Source: Cristatella mucedo
Lineage: Eukaryota; Bryozoa; Phylactolaemata; Cristatellidae
Assembly: GCA_009760855.2 (NCBI GenBank)
Contig: WPIO01000102.1
Span: 432,001-496,000 of the forward strand
DNA: 64,000 nt
Reading direction: 5' to 3'
Shown: positions 26,332 to 36,567 of the stretch, one piece after another
How positions within the stretch are numbered: position 1 is the first letter of the stretch
Layout of the letters: the number at the start of each line of letters is the position of its first letter
Translations under genes and position numbers: made by a program
Notes under the pieces: model-generated
What the model was told of the DNA's origin: nothing
Database searches by the model: none
The model's input: only the letters and a program-made list of their open reading frames with translations

Positions 26332-26691
26332 GAATTTTTAAGACAAACCAATATCAAGCAAAATCAATAAAAAAAATCGCAACAACAAGAAAGAACCTCA
26401 ATTGCAGTAAATGCAGTGCCAATATCATCAATTCAATCAAAGCACACTAAATTGCACTGTAAATTCAAAAAATCGCAACAACAATAAATATTAACACTAG
26501 GTTATAATATAAGCAAAGCTAAAATAAAAACCAGTCAGGATATTAATTTAAAACAAATAAATTTATTCAATCATTACGAGAATTTTTCCTTACAAGTAAA
26601 AATAAAACTAGCATAATTGCTAATTACAATCAAATTTATACAATCCATAATATATAAATCACTTGCATTATATATTAATAATTAATGCAAT
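26332..26691. other. Spacer after recF
   Basis: 360 bases, AT-rich, containing two copies of AAAATCGCAACAACAA (about 26372 and 26469) in direct orientation. It should hold the promoter of the next gene. Confidence 0.45.
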
Positions 26692-28167
26692 ATGTCGGTA
26701 TTATATAATATTGTAGATATGCCACAGAATCAACTTCAGCCACCAGCACGCACATCTCAACAAAGTGATATATTAAATGAAGGACAGATTGAAGCCTCGC
26801 ATTCTGCAGCCAGCATCATCGCAGAACCTGAAGCAAGCGGCAGCGCTCAATCTGCATCATCGAAGGCAGAGCAAGAATTGCCGGAATCCTCTACCGCACT
26901 AATGCAACTAAACCAAGAGTATCGTGACAATTACATGCGGCAAACAGAAAAGCTAATGGCAGAAATGAAACTAACGCCAGAAGAGCGTGACGAAGAAAGA
27001 TAGATAACGCTTCGGCTTCTGGCACTAGAAGACGATAAAAACCCTAAAGTTCAATATTATTTGGAAGATTTTGCCAAACTAAAGAGCTCAAAACTGCCGT
27101 ACCCTACAACATGTCATCGTGTAGCTTTTATCAACCATTTCAGCGACGATAAGTCACAATCGTCAGCAAGAATGGTGGTCAAAAAAATTGAGACAGCGGT
27201 GGAATTAATCAAAAAAAGTAAAATGACCAGAAGGGCGTTATTTTTTTGTCTTGTTACTGAAGTGCCGCATGAGATAAGCTTTGTCGTATCAAAATGCTCC
27301 ATTTTTTTGTGCGACGGAGTCAATTTGAGCTCTGGACGCAATATACATGCAGCCCTTTGGGAGAAAAAAATTAAATGTACCGTACTATTTCCAACATTGA
27401 ATTTTGCCCGACTAAATAAGGAATTGGGGAAAAAATTAAAGCCAATAAGTTATATTCAGTCAGTCAATATAGCATGTTTTGCATATTCCTATCGCATCGC
27501 GATGTTACTTGGCAAAATAAATGAAGAAGTGTTGGAAAATTTAATTTTAAACTATAAAACATTCAACCAAAAATACCACGATACATACACAATGAAGAAA
27601 TCAGGGCAGCAATATGATGGCTTTGATGAAAAAATTATAATGAAAAATACAAACCAACTAAAATCAATAGACCATGAGATGCATTTTTACACATACAGAA
27701 ACCCAGATGAAACATTAACGCAACAACCTTCATTTCCATCTCTTCAAATATTTGATTGGAAACAACTTAGCATAGATCATCCCAACCTGTTTGCAAAATT
27801 CATGCGATTAAGTCAAACTAGTACCGGCACAACGGCATTTATGCAGTTATGGGGCATTGATGAACAAATGATTTTATCGCAACAACCATCAAAAAAATCA
27901 CAGAACACACTGCAACTATTTCAACAAGAAAGAAAGGCCACACATACAAAAAACAAGGAACTGGGTCTTGTAATGCCACTTACACCACAAACACTGCAAA
28001 ATACCTGTAGTAGAATGCTTGAATTGCATGAAGGCACAAGACCAGAAGCAAAACTCCCAAGAACATTGGCTCTATTAAAAGAATATGAACGGCAACAATC
28101 ATCGTTGCACCATACACGCTACGATCAACAAGAAACATTAAATACAGATAGATCTATAAGTCTATAG
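26692..28167 (+). pseudogene. Family member 3: distant paralogue interrupted by one in-frame TAG
   Basis: One continuous frame from ATG 26692 to the stop at 28165-28167 is broken only by TAG at 27001-27003. The first part (103 codons) is Ser/Ala/Gln/Glu-rich and flexible (EASGSAQSASSKAEQELPES). The second part would need a re-start, the first candidate being TTG 27061. It shares with the 2533 and 3676 genes the order RRALFFCL; CTVLFPTLNFARLNKELGKK; and C-terminal IFDWKQLSIDHPNLFAKFMR, ending WGIDEQMI. After that come about 90 extra residues. The near-intact frame means the stop is recent, or the two halves are made as separate proteins, or the stop is read through. Function unknown. Confidence 0.68.
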
Positions 28168-28799
28168 TATACAAAAGAATGAAAGAAGCTAAAATTTCAA
28201 ATTTCCACAAAAAAACACCGTCTTTTGGAGTGGTAATTTTTTTAGAGCACGACAGAAATTAAAATCACAATCAATCTTAACAAGGCTTACATTTTTACAC
28301 AACAAAACCGCAACTAACATCAGGCTCTTGCCATAAAAGAAATAGCTTTTGTGAAAATAAAATAGATGACCGAATCAGTATTCATTGTCCACAGCAGTCA
28401 TTTTTTCAACAAAAGCTAACTAGAAAAATCTGCAAAACTTAATAAATGTTAATTTTAACAATAAATAAGAAACCAAAATCACAATCTAACAATAAAATAA
28501 ACAGCTTTTGTGCAAAAAAATATCTAACAGAATAATAGCTTACTTGAAAATGAATAATGTTATGCATGTCATGTCATACAATATATAACATACATTAAGA
28601 ACTTACTGCGGCAAAGGTAAATTTTTATAAAAAAATAACCAAAAAGATCAACATATATTCACAAAAAGACCTCAATTTTTTTACAAATAAATAGCTAATT
28701 ACGCAGGAATAATCTTTCACAATACATAATTTTTTACCCAAAAAGCATTCTATAAAATCAAAAACCCACTTCTGCAAAGGTAAATTTTATGCAAAACAA
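28168..28799. other. Spacer of about 630 bases downstream of topA
   Basis: AT-rich. A short near-repeat GCAAAGGTAAATTTTTAT / GCAAAGGTAAATTTTATG occurs at about 28612 and 28775. No gene or RNA was recognised. Confidence 0.45.
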
Positions 28800-31298
28800 C
28801 TAGCTGACCGCATCAACGGCTTTTTCCAAATCTACTTCTTCTATGTTTTTGGCAGATTTGATGGAGTAATTTTTACCCTGATATTTAATATAAACGCCAT
28901 ACTTTCCCTTATGGACGGTGATTTTTTCTCCAGATTCTGGATGGGTAAAAGAAGGAGCATCTTCATCGCTAATCTTAGATGAATTTCTACCCCTTGGAGT
29001 CGGCTTGGTGCTTATAATTTGCAGTGCCCCATCTAAATCTAAAGACATTAAAGCGGAACCAGAAGAAACATTATAATATTTGCCACCACAAAGAACATAG
29101 GGGCCAAATTTTCCAATACTTATAACAACTTCCCCAAGCTCTGGATGATTGCCCAATGCAAAAGGCAACTTACTGTGAAACAAAATCACCTCATCATTAA
29201 TTTCTGCAATATCCTTTGCAATTGAAACCTTCTTGAGAGATTTGCCCAAATCGTCAAAAACCTCAACATAATTGCCATAAATACCTTTCTTCAAAACCAC
29301 GGAATGTCCATTTTCCAATTTTATCTCCACAGCATCGGCACTAACGGTGGCTGCCGAGACGCCATCTTCAGAGTTAAAATTTGAAAGATTTTTCACATAG
29401 CCACAATCAGGACGCCTCTCGCACTTAATGTATGGGCCAAATTTTCCAATATCAATATTTAAAACTCCCTCGTTACAAGTTGGGCATTTGTTATGAACCT
29501 TGCCATTCTCGTCTGCAAAAAAATAACCACTCAACCCAGAGGTAAGGCTGGCAATGGTATCTTGAGCCTTAAGAACCTTACTAGACTCTATGGCTTTATC
29601 AAAATCTGACCAAAAAGAATCCAAAAAACTTAATTTTTGCAACTCACCAGCAGAAATTAGATCCAACTCATCTTCCAAATTTGCAGTAAAGTCGTACTCT
29701 ACATATTTTGAAAAAAAACTCATCAAAAAAGTTGTTACAATCATGCCACGGACCTCAGCAACAAAGCGCTTCTTTTCTAGCTTAACATAACCTCTATCCT
29801 GCAAAAGAGAAATAATAGTAACGTATGTTGATGGTCGGCCTATGCCCATTTCTTCCATTTTTTTAATCAATGCAGCCTCTGTAAATCGTGGAGGAGGAAT
29901 GGTATTGTGAGATTTAACCGAAACTTCCTCAATTTTTAATATCTGACCAACCGTTAAAAGTGGCATAGAGCTAACTGACCCATCTTCACCATCTTTGTCG
30001 TTTTCTTCTTGAATTTTATAAACCTTTAAAAACCCATCAAACAAAATATTTGTAGTAGAAATTTTGGAAACAATCTTATCACTACCGGAAGAAGCAACTA
30101 AAGTTACTGTTCTAATGGACTTTAGTGCTGCCTTCATTTGGCAAGCAACGGTTCTTTCCCAAATTAATTTATACAACTTTACCTCATCTCCGGAAAGATA
30201 TTTTTCAGCCTCTTTTGGCGTTAGGCAAATATCGGTTGGTCTAATTGCTTCATGTGCCTCTTGTGCGTTTTTGGCCTTTGTTTTATATATGACTGGACTT
30301 TTTGGTAAATAGCTGTCGCCAAAGGTCTCTATTATTAACTTGCGAATTGAAGAAATTGCATCATTCGCAATAGACATTCCATCGGTACGCATGTAGGTTA
30401 TAATTCCCGTAGAGACGCCGGCAACATCCACACCTTCGTAAAGAGTTTGGGCTATTTGCATTGTTTTTTTACCAGAAAATCCAAGCTTTTTTGAAGCTTC
30501 TTGCTGCAAAAGAGAGGTAGTAAAGGGGGTTACGGGATTTTGATTTACGTTTTTCTCCTGAATATCTTCAACCTTTAGATGGCCGATTTTACGCAATTTT
30601 TCCGCAATTAGTTCGGCATCTTTTTTCTCTTTAGGAAATGTATTGCTAAATTTTTTATCGTTATATTCATGCACTTCCGTTAAACACTTTGTTTTATCTT
30701 CTGCCGCAAGGGCAATAGGAACGCTCCAGTATTCATGTGAGATAAAAGCCTTAATTTCCAACTCCCTTTCCGCTATTAGTCTCAAAGCAACAGATTGCAC
30801 TCTACCTGCAGATTTGCTTCCAGGTAATCTGCGCCACAAAACTGGAGACAGGCCAAAACCAACAAAATAATCCAAAGCCCTTCTGGCCTGCTGAGCCTCA
30901 ACTAAATTTACATCAATTTCTCTAGGATTTTTTATCGCATTTAATACAGATTGCTTGGTAATTTCGCTAAAAGAAACTCGCTTAACTTCAACCTTTATTC
31001 CAGCCTCCTTTATCATTTCTGCAATATGCCACGATATTGCCTCACCCTCTCTATCTGGGTCGCTTGCTAATAGAACTGCTTCGCTTTTTTTGGCATTATC
31101 TAATATTGTTTTTACATGTCTTTTGGAAGTATCTTTTATTTCATATGTAATACTGAAGCCATTTTTTGGATCTATTGCGTTATTTTTGGATGGGATGTCT
31201 CTAACGTGACCCATTGAAGCCACAACCAAATATCCAGAGCCAAGATATTTATTTATAGTTTTTGCCTTGGCCGGCGACTCCACCACAACTAACTTCAT
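28800..31298 (-). CDS. topA: DNA topoisomerase I
   Basis: Type IA topoisomerase that relaxes negative supercoils. I use the start at 31298 (MKLVVVESPAKAKTINKYLG), which is the TOPRIM N-terminus; an ATG four codons upstream is also possible. Acidic TOPRIM residues lie in LLASDPDREGEAISWH. The active-site Tyr is in GIITYMRTDGMSI (about residue 300). The C-terminus has a zinc-ribbon repeat CPTCNEGVLN...CERRPDCGY and two further topo-C repeats (IGKFGPYVLC and HKGKYGVYIKYQGKNY). Length near 832 aa is normal. tRNA-Lys lies just upstream. Confidence 0.97.
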   Translation of the reverse strand: MKLVVVESPAKAKTINKYLGSGYLVVASMGHVRDIPSKNNAIDPKNGFSITYEIKDTSKRHVKTILDNAKKSEAVLLASDPDREGEAISWHIAEMIKEAGIKVEVKRVSFSEITKQSVLNAIKNPREIDVNLVEAQQARRALDYFVGFGLSPVLWRRLPGSKSAGRVQSVALRLIAERELEIKAFISHEYWSVPIALAAEDKTKCLTEVHEYNDKKFSNTFPKEKKDAELIAEKLRKIGHLKVEDIQEKNVNQNPVTPFTTSLLQQEASKKLGFSGKKTMQIAQTLYEGVDVAGVSTGIITYMRTDGMSIANDAISSIRKLIIETFGDSYLPKSPVIYKTKAKNAQEAHEAIRPTDICLTPKEAEKYLSGDEVKLYKLIWERTVACQMKAALKSIRTVTLVASSGSDKIVSKISTTNILFDGFLKVYKIQEENDKDGEDGSVSSMPLLTVGQILKIEEVSVKSHNTIPPPRFTEAALIKKMEEMGIGRPSTYVTIISLLQDRGYVKLEKKRFVAEVRGMIVTTFLMSFFSKYVEYDFTANLEDELDLISAGELQKLSFLDSFWSDFDKAIESSKVLKAQDTIASLTSGLSGYFFADENGKVHNKCPTCNEGVLNIDIGKFGPYIKCERRPDCGYVKNLSNFNSEDGVSAATVSADAVEIKLENGHSVVLKKGIYGNYVEVFDDLGKSLKKVSIAKDIAEINDEVILFHSKLPFALGNHPELGEVVISIGKFGPYVLCGGKYYNVSSGSALMSLDLDGALQIISTKPTPRGRNSSKISDEDAPSFTHPESGEKITVHKGKYGVYIKYQGKNYSIKSAKNIEEVDLEKAVDAVS

Positions 31299-31344
31299 AA
31301 GTATCACCAAAACAAAATAACAAGACTTCCACAGGGAAATCCAG

Positions 31345-31420
31345 TGGTGGGCTCAGACAGACTTGAACTGTCGACCAATTGATTAAAAGTCAACTGCTCT
31401 ACCAACTGAGCTATGAGCCC
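31345..31420 (-). tRNA. tRNA-Lys (TTT)
   Basis: Minus-strand cloverleaf: acceptor GGGCTCA/TGAGCCC, D-arm GCTCAGTTGGTAGAGC, anticodon loop CTTTTAA with anticodon TTT, T-arm GACAGTTCAAGTCTGTC, discriminator A and encoded CCA (31345-31347). Confidence 0.97.
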
Positions 31421-31777
31421 AAAACACAATCTTAAGATCGATCGAGATTATCGGCCACTTAGCAACAATAATAGTCAAGCTTTTTTTATTAATCAAATTA
31501 ATCAGATTTTATATCATCGGCAAACAACATCCAACATCAAAAGGGAAAGGTATTGTTATCAATAAAATAAGCAACTACATTTATGCTACCAACAAAAGTC
31601 CACATGCATCAACCATTATATCAATATAAATCATGGTCGAGACTGCGTATGGATGGATCGCAAATACGCGACTTACTGTTAAAAATATACAACCGAGCAC
31701 ATGTTGCTATTTGCAATAATCGCATTAATGTAAATCATCTGAATTTTATCATAATACTTTTGATCATTTTCCACAGA
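31421..31777. other. Spacer between the small lipoprotein and tRNA-Lys
   Basis: About 360 bases. A small plus-strand frame (31583-31786) has no family resemblance and is not called. The tRNA promoter should be near 31430-31480. Confidence 0.4.
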
Positions 31778-32053
31778 CTATGGTAGGCCGATTTTTTTTA
31801 ACGGCCCCTTGATTTTACCAGAAAAACTCGGAGTGTAAAATTCTATTGCCGGAAGAGACTTGTTGGCTGGATTTTCTAATGGTATTTTATTTAAAATATT
31901 GGTAGAACCGGCACTGGCAATGGATAATTTGGTAGACTTTATAACCGGAGTTGATATTTTGGCTCGAAATATATGAGAAGGATAGCTTGGCCCAATGTTT
32001 CCACAGGCCGAAATTAGCAAGATACAGCACGAGCAAAATATTTTAGAATTCAT
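31778..32053 (-). CDS. Small lipoprotein (91 aa), possibly LptM/YifL-like
   Basis: A signal MNSKIFCSCCILLISAC gives a lipobox ISAC with lipidation at Cys17. The mature start CGNIGPSYP resembles the CGxxGPxY pattern of the short LptM/YifL lipoproteins that assist LPS-transport assembly, but the rest (KSTKLSIASAGSTNILNK and onward) is longer and not recognisable. The gene begins two bases after the pssA stop on the same strand, so the two are probably co-transcribed and translationally coupled. Lipoprotein assignment is firm; LptM is a guess. Confidence 0.65.
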   Translation of the reverse strand: MNSKIFCSCCILLISACGNIGPSYPSHIFRAKISTPVIKSTKLSIASAGSTNILNKIPLENPANKSLPAIEFYTPSFSGKIKGPLKKIGLP

Positions 32054-32055
32054 TA

Positions 32056-32838
32056 CTACTGAGGGCTAGTTTTGAGATTTTGTGCCTCCATTTTACTAAT
32101 CATAGAGTAATACTTTCTTACCCCAAAAGGAATTGAGCAAATATAAGCAAAGCACAGCATCAAAAGCAATTTAATTGGCTCTGTGAAGATAAAAGTCGCA
32201 ATCAGCATCATAAAAATTATCGCCAATATAACATTAGACTTGTTCAGCGTCATGGATTTAAAAGAAAAAGTCGGAACACGACTAATCATCATGATTGCTA
32301 TCATAAAAAGATACAATGATATCAACAAGCCAGCAATATTAATCTCGTATTCTATAAAAATCATCAAGGGCATAACAGAAAGAATAGCGGCTATTGGCGT
32401 TGGCATGCCAGTAAAAAATTGTTTCTGGATTGCTTTTTTTATTGGACAATCATCAGTTAGCATTACATTAAATCTAGCCAATCTAATGGCAGTGCAAGTT
32501 GTAAAAAAAAGTATAGAAAGCCAGCCAAATATTGCCAAATTCTGCAGCTTCCAATAATAGAGTACCATCATGGGAGCCACGCCAAAATTAACCATATCAC
32601 ACAAGGAATCAAGCTCAGCACCAAAGCTACTAACAGACCTTAGAGCCCTTGCTATTCTGCCGTCCAGACCATCCAACACGGCCGCCATTAATAACAATAA
32701 TATTGCTTGCTGAAAATTATCAGAATGAGCCAGCCTAATAGCAGTCATACCAGCACAAAGAGCCAACAAAGTAACAAAACTTGGGATTAACTTGGTTATT
32801 GGAACGACCCTTATTTTTCTGTTTTTAAAGCGGGACAT
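32056..32838 (-). CDS. pssA: CDP-diacylglycerol-serine O-phosphatidyltransferase
   Basis: Makes phosphatidylserine from CDP-diacylglycerol in the membrane, the precursor of phosphatidylethanolamine. The CDP-alcohol phosphotransferase motif DG-x2-AR-x8-G-x3-D-x3-D is complete in LDGLDGRIARALRSVSSFGA followed by ELDSLCD. Several membrane segments follow (LSILFFTTCTAIRLA, ISLYLFMIAIMMISRV, ILAIIFMMLIATFIF). Length 260 aa fits. The usual partner psd is not in the window. It uses the product of cdsA (19.1 kb). Confidence 0.95.
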   Translation of the reverse strand: MSRFKNRKIRVVPITKLIPSFVTLLALCAGMTAIRLAHSDNFQQAILLLLMAAVLDGLDGRIARALRSVSSFGAELDSLCDMVNFGVAPMMVLYYWKLQNLAIFGWLSILFFTTCTAIRLARFNVMLTDDCPIKKAIQKQFFTGMPTPIAAILSVMPLMIFIEYEINIAGLLISLYLFMIAIMMISRVPTFSFKSMTLNKSNVILAIIFMMLIATFIFTEPIKLLLMLCFAYICSIPFGVRKYYSMISKMEAQNLKTSPQ

Positions 32839-33307
32839 AGTTATTGTAAGCTTGTTTCTACTTAATAGGCAGCTTTATACAATTAAATTAAAAGCAAGTT
32901 TTTTAAGCGCTTATTTTTACAAGTAATTAATATTTATCTCACAGTTTGAAGTGATTTTGGCTTCGCTGTATTTTTCATATCAATTAACGCCCGTGGTGGA
33001 TTTTGTTAAAAAATAACACGCAGAATAACGCAACCCGCTATGGCTTATTTTTTCTTTAAAATTACAAGTTAAATTAGATTGCACATATCCAAAACCAAAA
33101 TAGTTAGATGTGTAAACAAAATACAATGCACAAAACATAATCAAATCAAAGAAAGCTTGAATTTGTAAAGATTTGCAAAAGGAATGGCGTTGCCTATTAA
33201 AATACATTCAATAATACAATTTTAATCTTCAAAGCACAGCGAAACATTGCATCATTACTTAGTAAAAAAGCGAAAAAATGCTGCAATTAACTGCTTAAGA
33301 TTAATAA
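32839..33307. other. Spacer upstream of pssA
   Basis: About 470 bases with pssA's probable promoter. No recognisable gene; a Cys/Tyr-rich minus frame (32980-33207) looks spurious. Confidence 0.4.
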
Positions 33308-33966
33308 TTATATTTGTGAAATGGTAATAGAGAGAGTTTTTTGGCTTCCCATGCTTGCTTTCAAAAGGTAAATACTTAATTTATTTGCATTAATTTCCCA
33401 CCTTGTATCGAAGCCTAAACTTTCTCCAAATTCAAAAATTTCTTTTCTCGGGTAGTCCTTCCGCGCTATCTAAATGACAAAATCATGGCAAAACTTCACC
33501 TCAATAATATCCAAATTTGAAACATCGTCAAGTCAAGAAATAATTGCCCCCTTAAGCTCTTTTATTTTGTGTGGCAATATCGTCATTTCTTGCTCTGCCA
33601 TCCACCCCAATATTGCCTTAACTAATTTGCTCTTCTTGATGATTAAAATTTCCACTCTTTCGTAATAATATTTTTTTCCATTTGATGATTTAAAATTTCA
33701 ACACCATCAAACCCAATACAGATTTTAGAGGTGCTTATTTCCGTTAATGATATATTTTAAAGCTCAATAATGTTTTGCTCACCTTTTTCCAAACTAAAGA
33801 ACCCAATCGTAATATCGAAAACATTATTTCTAAGGTTCTTATCTAACCTTGTACAGAAAACATTAATTTTGTTTTTCTCTAAAATTTCAACAAACTCCTT
33901 ACTATATACTACACCCTCCGGAATTGTATCAAATTTAACTACGATAGTTTTTGCTTTGCTAATATT
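33308..33966 (-). pseudogene. Decayed gene of unknown identity
   Basis: Reading the minus strand gives protein-like blocks broken by stops and frame changes: KTIVVKFDTIPEGVVYSKEF then LEKNKINVFCTRLDKNLR and VFDITIGFFSLEKGE; later IIKKSKLVKAILGWMAEQE, ILPHKIKELKGAI; and last EIFEFGESLGFDTRWEINAN followed by KLSIYLLKASMGSQKTLSIT, ending at TAA 33308-33310. At least three stops interrupt it. Amino-acid composition is that of a real soluble protein rather than translated spacer. I could not assign a family. Confidence 0.6.
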
Positions 33967-34130
33967 TTATATGTTTGGTTATTTTAACTCGCACAGTCAA
34001 AAAATGTATAAAAATCAATAGTTTTTTTAAATATTTGGTAAATATAATACTAAAAATACATCACAACAAACTGACAAAATAATACATTACAGCCACGAGT
34101 AAGGCGATAATGATTTTTGCCGCAAAGCTA

Positions 34131-34166
34131 TTAAAATGGTGCAATGCAGCATTATCGCATCGCACC
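34131..34166 (-). terminator. Probable rho-independent terminator of dnaK
   Basis: On the minus strand GGTGCGATGC pairs with GCATTGCACC (10 bp, one G-T) around a nine-base loop, followed by ATTTTAAT. It begins ten bases after the dnaK stop. The U tract is short, so efficiency is uncertain. Confidence 0.55.
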
Positions 34167-34175
34167 ACAAGCTAG

Positions 34176-36047
34176 TTATTCGCTATCTACCACTTTTTCG
34201 TCTTCTCGGCTGCCATTTGCAGAAGAGCTGCCATCAGAGTTTCCTGAATTGCTGTATAGCTTTTCCCCGATTTTCATCATAGATTCCTGCAGGACTTCTG
34301 TTTTAGATTTGATAGATTCTGTGTCTTCAGCATCTTTCACCTTTCTTGCATCTTCCATTGCGGATTCAAGGGTTGATTTATCTTCACTTGAAGCCTTGTC
34401 TCCATATTCCTTCAACATTTTTTCCGCACCGTAAACAGCCTGATCACAAGCATTTCTTGCCTCTATTAGCTCTTTTCTTTCTCTGTCTTTCTCTGCATTT
34501 TCTTCAGCATCTTTAACCATCTGACGAATGGCCTCCTCGCTTAAGCCACCAGAAGCCTTAATTGTAATCTTTTGCTCCTTATTTGTGGCTTTATCTTTTG
34601 CCGAAACGTGCAAAATACCGTTTGCATCAATATCAAACGATACTTCAATTTGCGGCACTCCACGCGGAGCTGGAGGAATTCCATCTAAAGTAAACTCTCC
34701 CAAAGATTTATTATGAGCGGCAATTGGTCTTTCACCTTGAAAAACCCTAATTGTCACTGCGTTCTGATTATTTTCCGCAGTTGAAAAAACCTGAGATTTT
34801 TTACTTGGAATGGTTGTATTTTTCTCAATTAGCTTTGTCATAACCCCACCCATTGTTTCAAGTCCCAAAGAAAGAGGTGTAACGTCCAACAACACAATGT
34901 CGTGAACATCTCCACTCAAAACACCACCTTGAATGGCTGCACCAATAGCAACCACTTCATCTGGATTAACTCCCCTGTGAGGCTCTTTGCCGAAGAATTC
35001 TTTGACTGTTTCAATTACTTTTGGCATTCTTGTCATACCGCCAACCATAACCACTTCCTCTATATCACTCACCGAAAGTCCTGCATCTTTCAAGGCGTTT
35101 TTACAAGGTTCAAGAGTTTTAGAGATAAGATCACCAACCAATTGCTCTAGTTTGGCACGAGACATTTTTAAAGCCAAGTGCTTTGGCCCAGAAGCATCTG
35201 CGGTAATATATGGTAGATTAATATCAACCTCAAGTCTACTAGAAAGTTCTATTTTTGCCTTTTCCGCCGCTTCTTTCAATCTTTGTAAAGCAAGTGGATC
35301 TTTAGTTAAATCTATTCCTGTATCTTTTTTAAACTCACTAACCAAAAATTCTTGGATTCTTTGATCAAAATCTTCACCACCCAAGAAGGTGTCACCATTG
35401 GTTGCCTTTACTTCAAACACACCGCCACCAATTTCCAGAACAGAGACGTCGAAAGTTCCACCACCTAAATCGAATACTGCGATTTTTTTATCTCCTTTTT
35501 TATCCAAGCCATAGGCCAAGGCTGCTGCGGTTGGCTCGTTAATTATTCTTAAAACTTCCAATCCAGCGATAGTTCCAGCATCTTTTGTGGCTTGTCTTTG
35601 AGCATCGTTAAAATAAGCTGGCACCGTAATGACAGCTTTTGTAACTTTTTCTCCCAAGAAATTTTCTGCAGTTTCTTTTATTTTTTGCAAAATATAGGCA
35701 CTTATTTGGCTTGGAGCATAAGGCTTGCCATTAACTTCAACCCAAGCGTCACCATTTTTTGCAGCAACTATTTTATATGGGGCGTGCTCTCTGGCCTTTT
35801 TTACCTCAGCATCGTCAAATCTTCTGCCGATTAATCTTTTTGCCGCAAACACAGTATTTGTGGGGTTTGTTACAGCCTGACGCTTTGCTGAAGATCCAAT
35901 TAAAATTTCCTTATCTGTAAAGCCAACAATAGATGAGGTGGTATTGCCGCCCTCCTCGTTCATAATGATTTCTGGAGTTTTATCTGCAGTTAAAAAACAT
36001 ACACAAGAATTAGTTGTTCCTAAGTCTATTCCAATAATTTTGCTCAT
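34176..36047 (-). CDS. dnaK: Chaperone DnaK (Hsp70)
   Basis: ATP-dependent chaperone acting with DnaJ and GrpE. 623 residues. Nucleotide-binding domain: [46 protein letters not shown] and [17 protein letters not shown], then [10 protein letters not shown]. Substrate-binding domain: [14 protein letters not shown], then helical lid ([20 protein letters not shown]). The C-terminal tail is Ser/Asn-rich ([14 protein letters not shown]) and ends in VVDSE, not the EEVD-like end of some homologues. dnaJ is not adjacent, and no sigma32-type promoter was obvious upstream. Confidence 0.97.
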   Translation of the reverse strand: MSKIIGIDLGTTNSCVCFLTADKTPEIIMNEEGGNTTSSIVGFTDKEILIGSSAKRQAVTNPTNTVFAAKRLIGRRFDDAEVKKAREHAPYKIVAAKNGDAWVEVNGKPYAPSQISAYILQKIKETAENFLGEKVTKAVITVPAYFNDAQRQATKDAGTIAGLEVLRIINEPTAAALAYGLDKKGDKKIAVFDLGGGTFDVSVLEIGGGVFEVKATNGDTFLGGEDFDQRIQEFLVSEFKKDTGIDLTKDPLALQRLKEAAEKAKIELSSRLEVDINLPYITADASGPKHLALKMSRAKLEQLVGDLISKTLEPCKNALKDAGLSVSDIEEVVMVGGMTRMPKVIETVKEFFGKEPHRGVNPDEVVAIGAAIQGGVLSGDVHDIVLLDVTPLSLGLETMGGVMTKLIEKNTTIPSKKSQVFSTAENNQNAVTIRVFQGERPIAAHNKSLGEFTLDGIPPAPRGVPQIEVSFDIDANGILHVSAKDKATNKEQKITIKASGGLSEEAIRQMVKDAEENAEKDRERKELIEARNACDQAVYGAEKMLKEYGDKASSEDKSTLESAMEDARKVKDAEDTESIKSKTEVLQESMMKIGEKLYSNSGNSDGSSSANGSREDEKVVDSE

Positions 36048-36567
36048 AATTTAGTAAATATTAATATAATGACAAAAATAACTTACACTACACTATTTAA
36101 TTCTTCTATTTGCAATTACAAGGTCTTGATGAAAAAAATTTTATAAACTTATGGTATTATTATTTTTCATCAATAAAAAAATTTTTGCTCCAAAATTATA
36201 GCTATAAAAATGTTATATTTTTGAGATTTATTTTTTTACACCAAAAGCATAATTTTTCGATCTAATTCACAAGATACATTCCGAAGTGACACTTGAGATG
36301 TGCTTAAATCTAAAGAAGAAGTTTTACTTATAAGCAAAAAAAATCGATAAATATGTATGTTAAAATATGAAAAAATAACTACACAGTCAAAATAAAATTT
36401 GTTTGCCAAGATAAAAAATAAACCCTATATCTAGCTTTGAACTATAATTATGGTTAGCTTTTTGTTATATATTTTGTTTGTCAAGCTTGCATTTTGTTGC
36501 CACGACTCCATCTACAATTATAACACTTTCTAGCATTGGACTGGCATGGTATTTTGACCAAAGATTA
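36048..36567. other. Spacer upstream of dnaK
   Basis: About 520 bases between the GspE-like gene and dnaK, both on the minus strand. It should contain the dnaK promoter. No ORF or RNA recognised. Confidence 0.45.

Noticed and set aside
26372-26485. Pair of AAAATCGCAACAACAA repeats after recF as a regulatory element
   Set aside because: Only two copies, low complexity, no nearby symmetry; kept as a note in the spacer entry.
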